A stretch of DNA of 5,652 nt from Bacteroidales bacterium GP4 (lineage in GTDB: Bacteria; Bacteroidota; Bacteroidia; Bacteroidales; Muribaculaceae): NCBI GenBank assembly GCA_001701065.1, contig DAAL01000013.1:1-5652 (forward strand), in the 5' to 3' direction. Positions within the stretch are counted from its first letter, which is position 1. Every line of letters starts with the position of its first letter. Under the pieces are notes generated by a model. The model did not search any database, was not told the DNA's origin, and saw only the letters and a program-made list of their open reading frames with translations. Of this stretch, positions 1 through 5,652 are shown in pieces. The position numbers were made by a program, and so were the translations under genes.

Positions 1-299
1 GGTTTGAGGCACACGCCCTTCCACCAGGAGCCAAAAGCCTAATAACATCGCCCCCGTCTTCTAACGAGATGGAAAGGGCGTTCAACCGTTTTGAATCAGT
101 GCACACGTTCGGGACCATGAACTACGCATCGTTGGCTACGACACTGTGCCTGTGCGAAGCCCATGGCGAGGATATAAATTCGATAGTTGAAAGGCAACGC
201 AGCGTTACCGTCGATGACGTGATAAACACCTCACGCCTGCTTTTCCGCGAGGAGAATTGTTCGACACTAATTTACCGTCCTCTTTCCGCTCAAAATTGA
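1..299 (+). CDS. M16-family (insulinase-like) peptidase, C-terminal fragment
   Basis: The reading frame is open from base 3 to a TGA stop at 297-299, giving 98 residues of a protein that starts before the window. The ATG at 69 is internal, because the same frame continues upstream of it (FEAHALPPGAKS...). The fragment resembles the last part of Bacteroidetes M16 zinc-peptidase-like proteins. It has an N-x-x-E-S helix (NRFESVHTFG), then a helical stretch with an acidic loop (AHGEDINSIVERQRSVTVDD), and the ending FREENCSTLIYRP, which matches the usual RxENCSTLxY close of that family. The HxxEH zinc motif lies in the N-terminal half of M16 proteins and is outside the window, so it cannot be told whether this copy is catalytic or a non-catalytic partner subunit. 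The family assignment is from recalled sequence similarity only. Confidence 0.75.
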   Translation, partial: FEAHALPPGAKSLITSPPSSNEMERAFNRFESVHTFGTMNYASLATTLCLCEAHGEDINSIVERQRSVTVDDVINTSRLLFREENCSTLIYRPLSAQN

Positions 300-392
300 C
301 CTAAACCACCATTCTTTTATCTTTTTTGAAACATTTTTTAGCATTTCCGAGATTTTTATTTTCAAAAGTGCCATTTATTCCAAAATAATACT

Positions 393-400
393 TATATTTG
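393..400 (+). promoter_or_regulatory. Probable Bacteroidetes -7 promoter box for the DUF349 gene
   Basis: TATATTTG matches the Bacteroidetes -7 consensus TAnnTTTG exactly. It lies in the AT-rich gap between the M16 and DUF349 genes and would give a leader of roughly 45 bases before the ATG at 451. No clear TTTG -33 element is seen 19-23 bases upstream; the nearest candidate is a weak GTG at 368-370. The match is to a short motif in AT-rich DNA, so chance remains possible. Confidence 0.5.
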
Positions 401-450
401 GTGATATTTTTGAAGCGATGGGGAAATTCCCGTCTTTATCATAAAACAGT

Positions 451-2298
451 ATGGACAATATGGATTTGCGTGAACAATCCCAACCGGTGGAAAACACCGC
501 TGAGGATTTAACCTTGGATTCCGGAGTTGATACCACTCCTGAAAACGTAGAAGAAACTATGAGTGAAGAAGTATCTATTGATACTCCTGCAGGTGCTGAT
601 GCCCCTAAAAAAGAGGACATCATCGCTCAGCTTGAAGTAATTGCAGAGAAAGATGGCGCGAATATAACACGCGAAGAGGTTACTCATCTAAAACTACAGT
701 TCTATGCCATTCGCAAAAATGAACTCGCAGTGGAGAAACAGGAATTTCTTGACCGTGGAAACGAAGAAGCTGCATTCGCCCCTAAACCCGACCCGGAAGA
801 GGAAAAAATGCACTCGCTCCTTAATATTATAAAGGAGAAAAAAGCCGAACATATTGCCCAGGTAGAAGCTGAACGCAAAGAGAATCTCGAAAAGAAGCTC
901 AACATCATAGAACAGCTTAGCGAAATGGCAAACGACACCGACAATGTCAACCGACATTTCCCGCGTTTCCGTGAGTTGACTCAGGAATACAAAACCATAG
1001 GCGAAGTTCCCCCCACTGACGCTACCGACCTTTACCGCAATTACACTGCCGCCGTAGAACGGTTCTACGACCAGCTAAAAGTGAACAAGGATCTCCGCGA
1101 CTACGATTTCAAGAAAAATCTTGAACAGAAACAGCTTCTTATAAGCCTTGCCGAGAAACTTCTTGATGAAACCGACGTGATAATAGCATTCCGCAGGCTT
1201 CAGGAACTTCATGAAAAATGGAGAGAAACAGGTCCCGTGGCAAAAGAACTGCGCGAGGACATCTGGGCTAAGTTCAAAGACATCTCGGCTCAAATAAATA
1301 AACGCTACCAAAGCTATTTTGAAGAAAGGAAATCCAAGGAACGCGAAAACGAAGAGAAGAAAACCGCGATATGCGAACGGTTGGAAGCCCTTGACATGGA
1401 TTCCTTAAAATCGTTTGCCGATTGGGACAAAACCACACGTCTTATCCTGGATGCCCAGGAAGAATGGAAAAAACTCGGATTCGCATCGAAAAAGGTCAAC
1501 AACACACTTTTTGCACGTTTCCGCAAGACATGTGACCTCTTCTTTGAGAAAAAAGCGGAATTTTTCAAGAATGTGAAGGACAATTACGCTTCAAACCTCG
1601 AAAAGAAGATAGCATTGTGCGAAAAAGCCGAAGCGTTGAAGGACAGCACTGACTGGAAAAAAACCGCCGACGAACTCGTGAATCTGCAGAAAGAGTGGAA
1701 AACCGTGGGCACCGTCGACAAAAAGCACAGCGACGTTGTGTGGCGCAGATTCCTTGATGCGTGCGATTACTTCTTCGACCAAAGAAAGAAAGCCACATCA
1801 GGTGTCCGCAAAACCGAGCAGGCTAACCTTAAGCAGAAACAGGATATAATCCAGCAGCTTAAAGGTCTTGATGAAGCCACTGACGCTAAAGAAGCCGCAG
1901 CCAAGATAAAAGAACTTGTTGCCGCATGGGGACAAGTGGGACACGTTCCTTTCAAAGAAAAAGACAAGGTGTACAAAGCCTTCCATGATATTGTCAACAA
2001 ACTCTACGACAAGTTTGACGTAAAGGAGACAAAAGCCCACATGAACAACTTCGCCGCTTCAATCGACGAAATGAGTTCCGACGAAAACCGTCTCTATCGT
2101 GAGCGTGAACGCCTTGCCCGCACTTGTGAGCAGAAAAAGAACGAGCTTAAGACCTACGAGAACAATCTCGGATTCTTTAACATCACATCCAAGAGCGGCA
2201 ATAATCTCCTCAAGGACATGGAACGCAAAATCCAGCGTCTCAAGGACGATGTGGCTACTCTCCAGGAAAAGATAAAACTAATAGACAGCAAGCTTTAA
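451..2298 (+). CDS. DUF349 repeat protein (five repeats), function unknown
   Basis: A complete 615-residue, highly charged, mostly helical protein. Residues 1-55 are acidic and low in complexity, probably disordered. Five DUF349-type units follow, recognised by a repeated W-K-x-x-G core: EYKTIGEVP (179-187), KWRETGPVA (256-264), EWKKLGFAS (338-346), EWKTVGTVD (415-423) and AWGQVGHVP (492-500). Each core is preceded by a K/E-rich helix and followed by an F-x-x-x-x-x-x-F/Y-type helix, such as LWxRF...DxFF. The core glycines are 77, 82, 77 and 77 residues apart, so the third unit has a five-residue insertion. Residues 545-615 form a probable coiled coil. There is no signal peptide or membrane segment, so a cytoplasmic location is expected. 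DUF349 has no established biochemical role known to me. The start at 451 is the first in-frame ATG after the -7 box; it has no Shine-Dalgarno, which is common in this phylum, and M4 is an alternative. The gene ends at its own terminator, so it is probably transcribed alone. Confidence 0.93.
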   Translation: MDNMDLREQSQPVENTAEDLTLDSGVDTTPENVEETMSEEVSIDTPAGADAPKKEDIIAQLEVIAEKDGANITREEVTHLKLQFYAIRKNELAVEKQEFLDRGNEEAAFAPKPDPEEEKMHSLLNIIKEKKAEHIAQVEAERKENLEKKLNIIEQLSEMANDTDNVNRHFPRFRELTQEYKTIGEVPPTDATDLYRNYTAAVERFYDQLKVNKDLRDYDFKKNLEQKQLLISLAEKLLDETDVIIAFRRLQELHEKWRETGPVAKELREDIWAKFKDISAQINKRYQSYFEERKSKERENEEKKTAICERLEALDMDSLKSFADWDKTTRLILDAQEEWKKLGFASKKVNNTLFARFRKTCDLFFEKKAEFFKNVKDNYASNLEKKIALCEKAEALKDSTDWKKTADELVNLQKEWKTVGTVDKKHSDVVWRRFLDACDYFFDQRKKATSGVRKTEQANLKQKQDIIQQLKGLDEATDAKEAAAKIKELVAAWGQVGHVPFKEKDKVYKAFHDIVNKLYDKFDVKETKAHMNNFAASIDEMSSDENRLYRERERLARTCEQKKNELKTYENNLGFFNITSKSGNNLLKDMERKIQRLKDDVATLQEKIKLIDSKL

Positions 2299-2315
2299 CA
2301 GCTTCTCCAATAACA

Positions 2316-2360
2316 ATGCTTACAGGAATGTTTTTTAACCTTCCTGTAAGCATAATTTTT
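2316..2360 (+). terminator. Intrinsic terminator after the DUF349 gene
   Basis: A perfect 13-bp stem pairs ATGCTTACAGGAA (2316-2328) with TTCCTGTAAGCAT (2341-2353). The loop is 12 bases (2329-2340) and contains a run of six T. AA and five T (2356-2360) follow the stem. The structure starts 18 bases after the DUF349 stop codon and ends 14 bases before the next ATG. Only the + strand orientation is followed by a T run, so it should terminate the upstream gene rather than act in both directions. Confidence 0.88.
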
Positions 2361-2374
2361 GTCACCACACCATT

Positions 2375-3757
2375 ATGGTACAAGAAGGCACAGGCAGGTA
2401 CAGCAAATACATAACCTTAATCCAGAGCATATTAGGCTTTATTGTCGTGAATTTCGCCTACATAATGGCAAGCATTTTCGACTATAACGTCGTAGGCTTC
2501 CGATGGAAAGTCACATGGCTTATAATCAACATGTCGTTCATTCCGTCATGCTATTACCTTGCCCAACTGCGGTACACACGTTCCCTCCACATTGACCGCA
2601 TAGCCAAACAAGCCCTGATGAGCATAGTCATACACATGTTCTTCTTCTTTCTCATCCTGGCTTTCCTGAACTCTTGGGTGCACAACATCTCCTTCTATCT
2701 ATGGTTCTACGGGATTCTGTTCCTCTGCCTTCCTCTGTCATGGATTATCTACCGTAAAACTCTTAAATCCTACCGCAGGTCAGGTCACAATTACCGCACG
2801 GTCCTTATAGTGGGCACCGGCGTGACTGCCGTTCGCCTTCTTGACGAAATGCAGGAGGATCCCGGCTACGGATTCAGGGTGTACGGACTCGTATCAACCG
2901 ATTCCGGATGCAGCCATCCCTCGGCAGTGACATCGCTTGACGATTTGGACAATTATCTTTCATCCCACGTGGTGAACGAGATTTACTATACCCTTTCAGG
3001 CGAAGACTCCGAAACCCTGCAGAGAATAATAAACATCGCCGACAAATATTTCGCGCAATTCTACATTGTTCCCCCTATCAACCGGTATATCACCCGCTAT
3101 ACTCCACTTTACGACATGGGAGGCGTGCCGGTGTTCACCATCCGCCCCAATCCGCTCCATAATCCGGTCAACAAGCTGCTGAAACGAAGCTTCGACATAG
3201 TGTTTTCCCTGTCGTTCCTGGCGGTGTCGCCCATCATCTTCATTCCGGTGGCGATAGCCATAAAACTCTCATCGCCCGGTCCGGTTTTCTTCAAACAGAA
3301 AAGAACCGGCTACCAAGGCAATGAATTTTACTGCTACAAGTTCCGCACTATGCGCTGCAACTCGTCAGCCGATTCGCAGCAGGCACAGAAAGGGGACGAC
3401 CGTGTGACTAAAGTCGGGCATTTCCTTCGTTCGACAAGCATCGACGAGCTTCCCCAGTTCTTCAATGTGCTCAAAGGCGACATGTCAATCGTGGGACCGA
3501 GACCCCACATGCTGAAGCACACCGAGGACTACACCAAGCTTATCAGCAAATACATGGTGCGTCACTTTATCAAGCCCGGAATCACAGGATGGTCACAGAT
3601 AAAGGGATTCCGTGGCTCGACCAAGGAATTGTGGATGATGGAAAAGCGAGTGGAAAACGATGTGTGGTACATCGAGCACTGGAGTTTTCTGTTGGATTTA
3701 AAAATAATAGCCATAACAGCCCTGCAGGCTATCAAGGGCGATGAACACGCTTATTAA
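2375..3757 (+). CDS. Polyprenyl-phosphate sugar-1-phosphate transferase (WcaJ-type)
   Basis: A 460-residue membrane enzyme expected to move a sugar-1-phosphate from a UDP-sugar to undecaprenyl phosphate, the first step of capsule or exopolysaccharide repeat-unit assembly at the inner membrane. Four hydrophobic segments lie at about 11-33, 45-63, 79-100 and 105-126. A Rossmann-like CoA_binding_3 region follows (about 139-240, VLIVGTG at 143-149). The catalytic bacterial sugar transferase domain covers about 268-460. It begins with KRSFD (270-274) and a membrane-embedded helix (275-298). It then shows SPGPVFFKQKR (300-310), KFRTM (322-326), the catalytic Asp-Glu pair D357-E358 in RSTSIDELPQ, SIVGPRP (371-377), KPGITGW (400-406) and D429VWYIEHWS. 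Length and the C-terminal AY ending match the WcaJ family (about 464 residues). The sugar (glucose, galactose or another) cannot be told from sequence. No exact promoter box is seen after the preceding terminator. The next gene starts 15 bases downstream, suggesting co-transcription. Confidence 0.93.
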   Translation: MVQEGTGRYSKYITLIQSILGFIVVNFAYIMASIFDYNVVGFRWKVTWLIINMSFIPSCYYLAQLRYTRSLHIDRIAKQALMSIVIHMFFFFLILAFLNSWVHNISFYLWFYGILFLCLPLSWIIYRKTLKSYRRSGHNYRTVLIVGTGVTAVRLLDEMQEDPGYGFRVYGLVSTDSGCSHPSAVTSLDDLDNYLSSHVVNEIYYTLSGEDSETLQRIINIADKYFAQFYIVPPINRYITRYTPLYDMGGVPVFTIRPNPLHNPVNKLLKRSFDIVFSLSFLAVSPIIFIPVAIAIKLSSPGPVFFKQKRTGYQGNEFYCYKFRTMRCNSSADSQQAQKGDDRVTKVGHFLRSTSIDELPQFFNVLKGDMSIVGPRPHMLKHTEDYTKLISKYMVRHFIKPGITGWSQIKGFRGSTKELWMMEKRVENDVWYIEHWSFLLDLKIIAITALQAIKGDEHAY

Positions 3758-3772
3758 ACCTACGATTCCGAT

Positions 3773-4366
3773 ATGTCGCATCCCATAGATATACTCCGCA
3801 AAATCCATCGCCTGACTCCTGAACAGATTAATCTTCTGGACAGGGCTTTAGTGGAGAAGCATTTTGCAAAAGGCTCCATTATCAACCTCAACGCCTATCC
3901 CGACTCCACCAATTTCTATATTAAAAAAGGTGCGGCGCGCACATTTTATATACTTAAAGGCAAAGAGTACACCACTTCATTCGCATTCGACGACGAATAT
4001 CTTGTATTTCCGGCAAAGGACAGCGTGACCAACAGTTTCGACATGATGGTATCCATCATGGACGAAAGCGACATTCTCTATCTGCCCATGCTCGACATCC
4101 GCGACATCCTGTCGGGGCAACGCGACGGACTGTTTCAGGAAGGGCTGCTGTTTATGAACGCTTCTTTGATAGAATACAACAGGGCGTTACAGGAACGGAT
4201 AAAAGTGCTGCATTCCATGTCGGCTGAAGAACGTTACCAGTGGGCAATAAAAAAATATCCCCGACTGCTTGAATATGCAACAATCACGCAGATAGCATCT
4301 TATTTAGGTGTGACAAAAGAAACCCTCTACAGAATCAGGTCAGGGAAATATCGACTAAAAAAATAA
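3773..4366 (+). CDS. Crp/Fnr-family transcriptional regulator
   Basis: A 197-residue protein of the short Bacteroidetes Crp/Fnr type. Residues 1-120 form a cNMP-binding-like beta-barrel (the KGAARTFYILKGKEYTTSF part is typical). A long dimerisation helix follows at about 122-148 (ASLIEYNRALQERIKVLHSM). After the family's AEERYQWAIKKYP linker comes a C-terminal helix-turn-helix, ITQIASYLGVTKETLYRIRS (171-190), with a short basic tail. The cAMP phosphate-binding signature of true CRP (GE followed by R-S/T) is absent. There is also no cysteine anywhere, so an Fnr-type iron-sulfur cluster or thiol sensing is ruled out. The signal is therefore unknown. The gene follows the sugar transferase by 15 bases and precedes an efflux adaptor gene, whose upstream region holds a palindrome fitting a Crp/Fnr-type dimer. 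It is inferred to regulate that operon, and possibly itself through the operon it sits in. Confidence 0.9.
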   Translation: MSHPIDILRKIHRLTPEQINLLDRALVEKHFAKGSIINLNAYPDSTNFYIKKGAARTFYILKGKEYTTSFAFDDEYLVFPAKDSVTNSFDMMVSIMDESDILYLPMLDIRDILSGQRDGLFQEGLLFMNASLIEYNRALQERIKVLHSMSAEERYQWAIKKYPRLLEYATITQIASYLGVTKETLYRIRSGKYRLKK

Positions 4367-4393
4367 CCTTAAAAACATTTAAAAAGCACTCAT

Positions 4394-4411
4394 ATATGAC
4401 ATTTGTCATAT
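4394..4411 (+). promoter_or_regulatory. 18-bp palindrome, probable Crp/Fnr-type operator
   Basis: ATATGACA-TT-TGTCATAT is a perfect inverted repeat with 8-bp arms and a 2-base centre. Its size and symmetry fit a dimeric Crp/Fnr-type helix-turn-helix protein. It lies 27 bases after the stop codon of such a regulator and 20 bases before the -7 box of the efflux gene. With a start site about four bases after that box, the centre is near -40, close to the -41.5 position typical of class II activation. Binding by the neighbouring regulator is inference. Confidence 0.65.
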
Positions 4412-4431
4412 GTAATCGAGCGGAGAGTGCG

Positions 4432-4439
4432 TAACTTTG
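4432..4439 (+). promoter_or_regulatory. Bacteroidetes -7 promoter box for the efflux operon
   Basis: TAACTTTG matches TAnnTTTG exactly. The predicted start at about 4443 leaves a leader of nearly 50 bases before the ATG at 4491. No TTTG is found at the normal -33 spacing; the nearest one (4402-4405) lies inside the palindrome, 26 bases upstream, which is too far. A weak -33 region beside a palindrome is consistent with a promoter that needs an activator. Confidence 0.65.
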
Positions 4440-4476
4440 CATGAATTTTATGTGAGTTTTTTGCTTACAGTGTTTT

Positions 4477-4482
4477 AAGGAG
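4477..4482 (+). promoter_or_regulatory. Shine-Dalgarno that sets the adaptor start
   Basis: AAGGAG lies eight bases before the ATG at 4491, a good spacing. It is the only clear Shine-Dalgarno in the window. It favours 4491 over the later in-frame ATGs at 4509 and 4515. Confidence 0.7.
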
Positions 4483-4490
4483 AAAAAGAT

Positions 4491-5652
4491 ATGTTTAAAT
4501 TTAACGTAATGAATATGAATTTTTTGAAGTCGACTGGGTGGTTATGTGCCACTACATCAGTGTTCCTACTGGCAAGCTGTGGAGGAAATCAGCAGCAACA
4601 AGCCGGAGCAGCAGCCCCACAAATTGCCACAATGACTGTGGATTATGAAACTTCCAATCTTGAAAGTGCTTATCCCGCCACAATCAAAGGCCGCACTGAC
4701 ATCGACATCCGTCCGCAGGTGACCGGATTCATCACTAAAGTGCATGTAGACGAAGGACAACAGGTAAAAAAAGGACAAGTCCTGTTCACATTGGATCAAG
4801 TACAATTCCAGGCTGCTGTAGAATCGGCTGAAGCTGCCATCAAAGTTGCCGAGACCGCTGTTTCTACCGCAAAATTAACCGAGGCTAACAAACGTAAACT
4901 TTTAGACAAAAACATCATCAGCGAATACGAATGGCAAGTGGCAGCCAACTCTTTGGCGCAGGCGCAGGCTCAACTGGCACAAGCTAAAGCCAATTTAGTC
5001 AACGCCAAGAAAAACCTTGCCTACACCGTGGTAACCTCCCCCAGCAACGGTGTCATAGGTTCCATTCCTAACCGTGAAGGTTCTCTCGCTTCACCGTCAT
5101 CGGCTCAGCCGCTCACCACTGTCAGCGACAACTCCGAGGTGTACGCTTACTTCTCGCTCAACGAGAAAGACATCCTTGAAATGACAGACGGAGGTAAAAA
5201 ATCACTGAACGCAAGCATCAACGACATGCCTGAAGTGTCACTACGCCTTGCAACCGGCGAAATATATCCGGAACATGGCAAAGTGGCTACCGTGTCGGGC
5301 GTTATCGACAACACCACAGGAGCAGCTTCAGTGCGCGCTTTGTTCAAGAACGAAAACGGAATGCTCCGCAGCGGAAGCACCGGTTCTATCCTGGTTCCCG
5401 TTAAGACTGACAGCGCAATCGTCATCCCCCAGAAAGCCACTTACGAGCTTCAGGACCTCCGCTATGTGTACGTGCTAAACGACTCCAACGTAGCAGTTTC
5501 TCGCCCCATCACAGTAAATCCCGTCAACGACGGCAAGAACTTCGTCGTGACCTCAGGTCTTAAAGCCGGCGACCGCATCGCAGTGGAAGGCGTAGGAACC
5601 AAAGTACGTGACGGCGTGACTATACAGCCCGTGGACGCTGCGGCAGCTGCGC
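4491..5652 (+). CDS. RND efflux periplasmic adaptor lipoprotein (AcrA/MexA-like), 3' end missing
   Basis: The frame is open from the ATG at 4491 to the window end, 387 codons without a stop; E. coli AcrA is 397 residues, so little is missing. Residues 1-30 are a lipoprotein signal peptide with lipobox LLASC and the lipidated cysteine at C30 (codon 4578-4580), followed by a Q-rich linker. A lipoyl-like half-motif is at about 73-102 (PQVTGFITKVHVDEGQQVKKG). An alpha-helical hairpin of Ala/Gln/Lys-rich heptads spans about 103-176, the second lipoyl half begins near 178 (YTVVTSPSNG), and beta-barrel and membrane-proximal domains follow. The protein would be anchored in the periplasm and join an inner-membrane RND pump to a TolC-like channel. 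At the hairpin tip, L137 and S144 match the Leu and Ser of the RLS channel-contact motif of E. coli AcrA, but the Arg position is N133. Starting at M9 would give a more usual 22-residue signal peptide, but the Shine-Dalgarno supports 4491. The substrate is unknown. Confidence 0.92.
   Translation, partial: MFKFNVMNMNFLKSTGWLCATTSVFLLASCGGNQQQQAGAAAPQIATMTVDYETSNLESAYPATIKGRTDIDIRPQVTGFITKVHVDEGQQVKKGQVLFTLDQVQFQAAVESAEAAIKVAETAVSTAKLTEANKRKLLDKNIISEYEWQVAANSLAQAQAQLAQAKANLVNAKKNLAYTVVTSPSNGVIGSIPNREGSLASPSSAQPLTTVSDNSEVYAYFSLNEKDILEMTDGGKKSLNASINDMPEVSLRLATGEIYPEHGKVATVSGVIDNTTGAASVRALFKNENGMLRSGSTGSILVPVKTDSAIVIPQKATYELQDLRYVYVLNDSNVAVSRPITVNPVNDGKNFVVTSGLKAGDRIAVEGVGTKVRDGVTIQPVDAAAAA

Noticed and set aside
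324..367. Inverted repeat TTTTGAAA / TTTCAAAA after the M16 gene, considered as a terminator
   Set aside because: The arms are almost all A/T, the loop is 28 bases and no T run follows in the right place; in such AT-rich DNA this is expected by chance.
421..431. GGGAAATTCCC, a short palindrome in the leader of the DUF349 gene
   Set aside because: Five-base arms around one base are too short to be convincing, and no repeat of the motif is seen elsewhere in the window. It could be an operator but nothing supports it.
375..2040. Several minus-strand open frames of 60-90 codons opposite the DUF349 gene
   Set aside because: They are shadows of a K/E-rich gene: low-complexity F/S/L-rich translations, no motifs, no promoters, and full overlap with a well-supported gene.
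2353..2361. TAATTTTTG, considered as a -7 box for the sugar transferase
   Set aside because: It is one base too long for TAnnTTTG, it overlaps the terminator tail and would leave a leader of only about ten bases.
4441..4455. Four-codon upstream reading frame (ATG AAT TTT ATG TGA) in the adaptor leader
   Set aside because: It has no ribosome binding site and lies at or before the predicted transcription start.
5147..5478. Open frames on both strands inside the adaptor gene
   Set aside because: The adaptor frame shows continuous family similarity across this stretch, so these are out-of-frame shadows.

Overview
The window looks like ordinary chromosome from a member of the Bacteroidales. Three things point there. 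Two TAnnTTTG boxes, the -7 element of Bacteroidetes promoters, stand upstream of genes. The protein families are typical of the group (a multi-repeat DUF349 protein, a short Crp/Fnr regulator without a cyclic-nucleotide pocket, a lipoprotein RND adaptor). Shine-Dalgarno sequences are mostly absent. A Muribaculaceae-type gut organism is plausible but is only a guess from the overall flavour of the proteins. All five genes read on the + strand, and I see no mobile element, CRISPR array, tRNA or rRNA.

Layout. Bases 1-299 are the C-terminal end of an M16-type peptidase-like protein that begins before the window. An AT-rich gap (300-450) carries a probable promoter for a 615-residue protein of five DUF349 repeats (451-2298). 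That gene ends at a strong intrinsic terminator (2316-2360). Next comes a complete polyprenyl-phosphate sugar-phosphate transferase of the WcaJ type (2375-3757), which would start synthesis of a surface polysaccharide. Only 15 bases later is a Crp/Fnr-family regulator (3773-4366). After a 124-base gap comes an RND efflux periplasmic adaptor lipoprotein (4491 to the window end, not finished); the inner-membrane pump and outer-membrane channel genes would be expected just beyond.

The most interesting part is the 124-base gap. It holds a perfect 18-bp palindrome (4394-4411) whose centre lies about 40 bases upstream of the start site predicted from a good -7 box (4432-4439). No clear -33 element is present. 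This is the geometry of a class II Crp/Fnr-activated promoter, and a Crp/Fnr-type gene lies immediately upstream. The simplest reading is a local switch in which the regulator controls the efflux operon. I found no evidence of a wholly new system; the regulator-operator-efflux unit and the DUF349 protein of unknown function are the parts worth following up.
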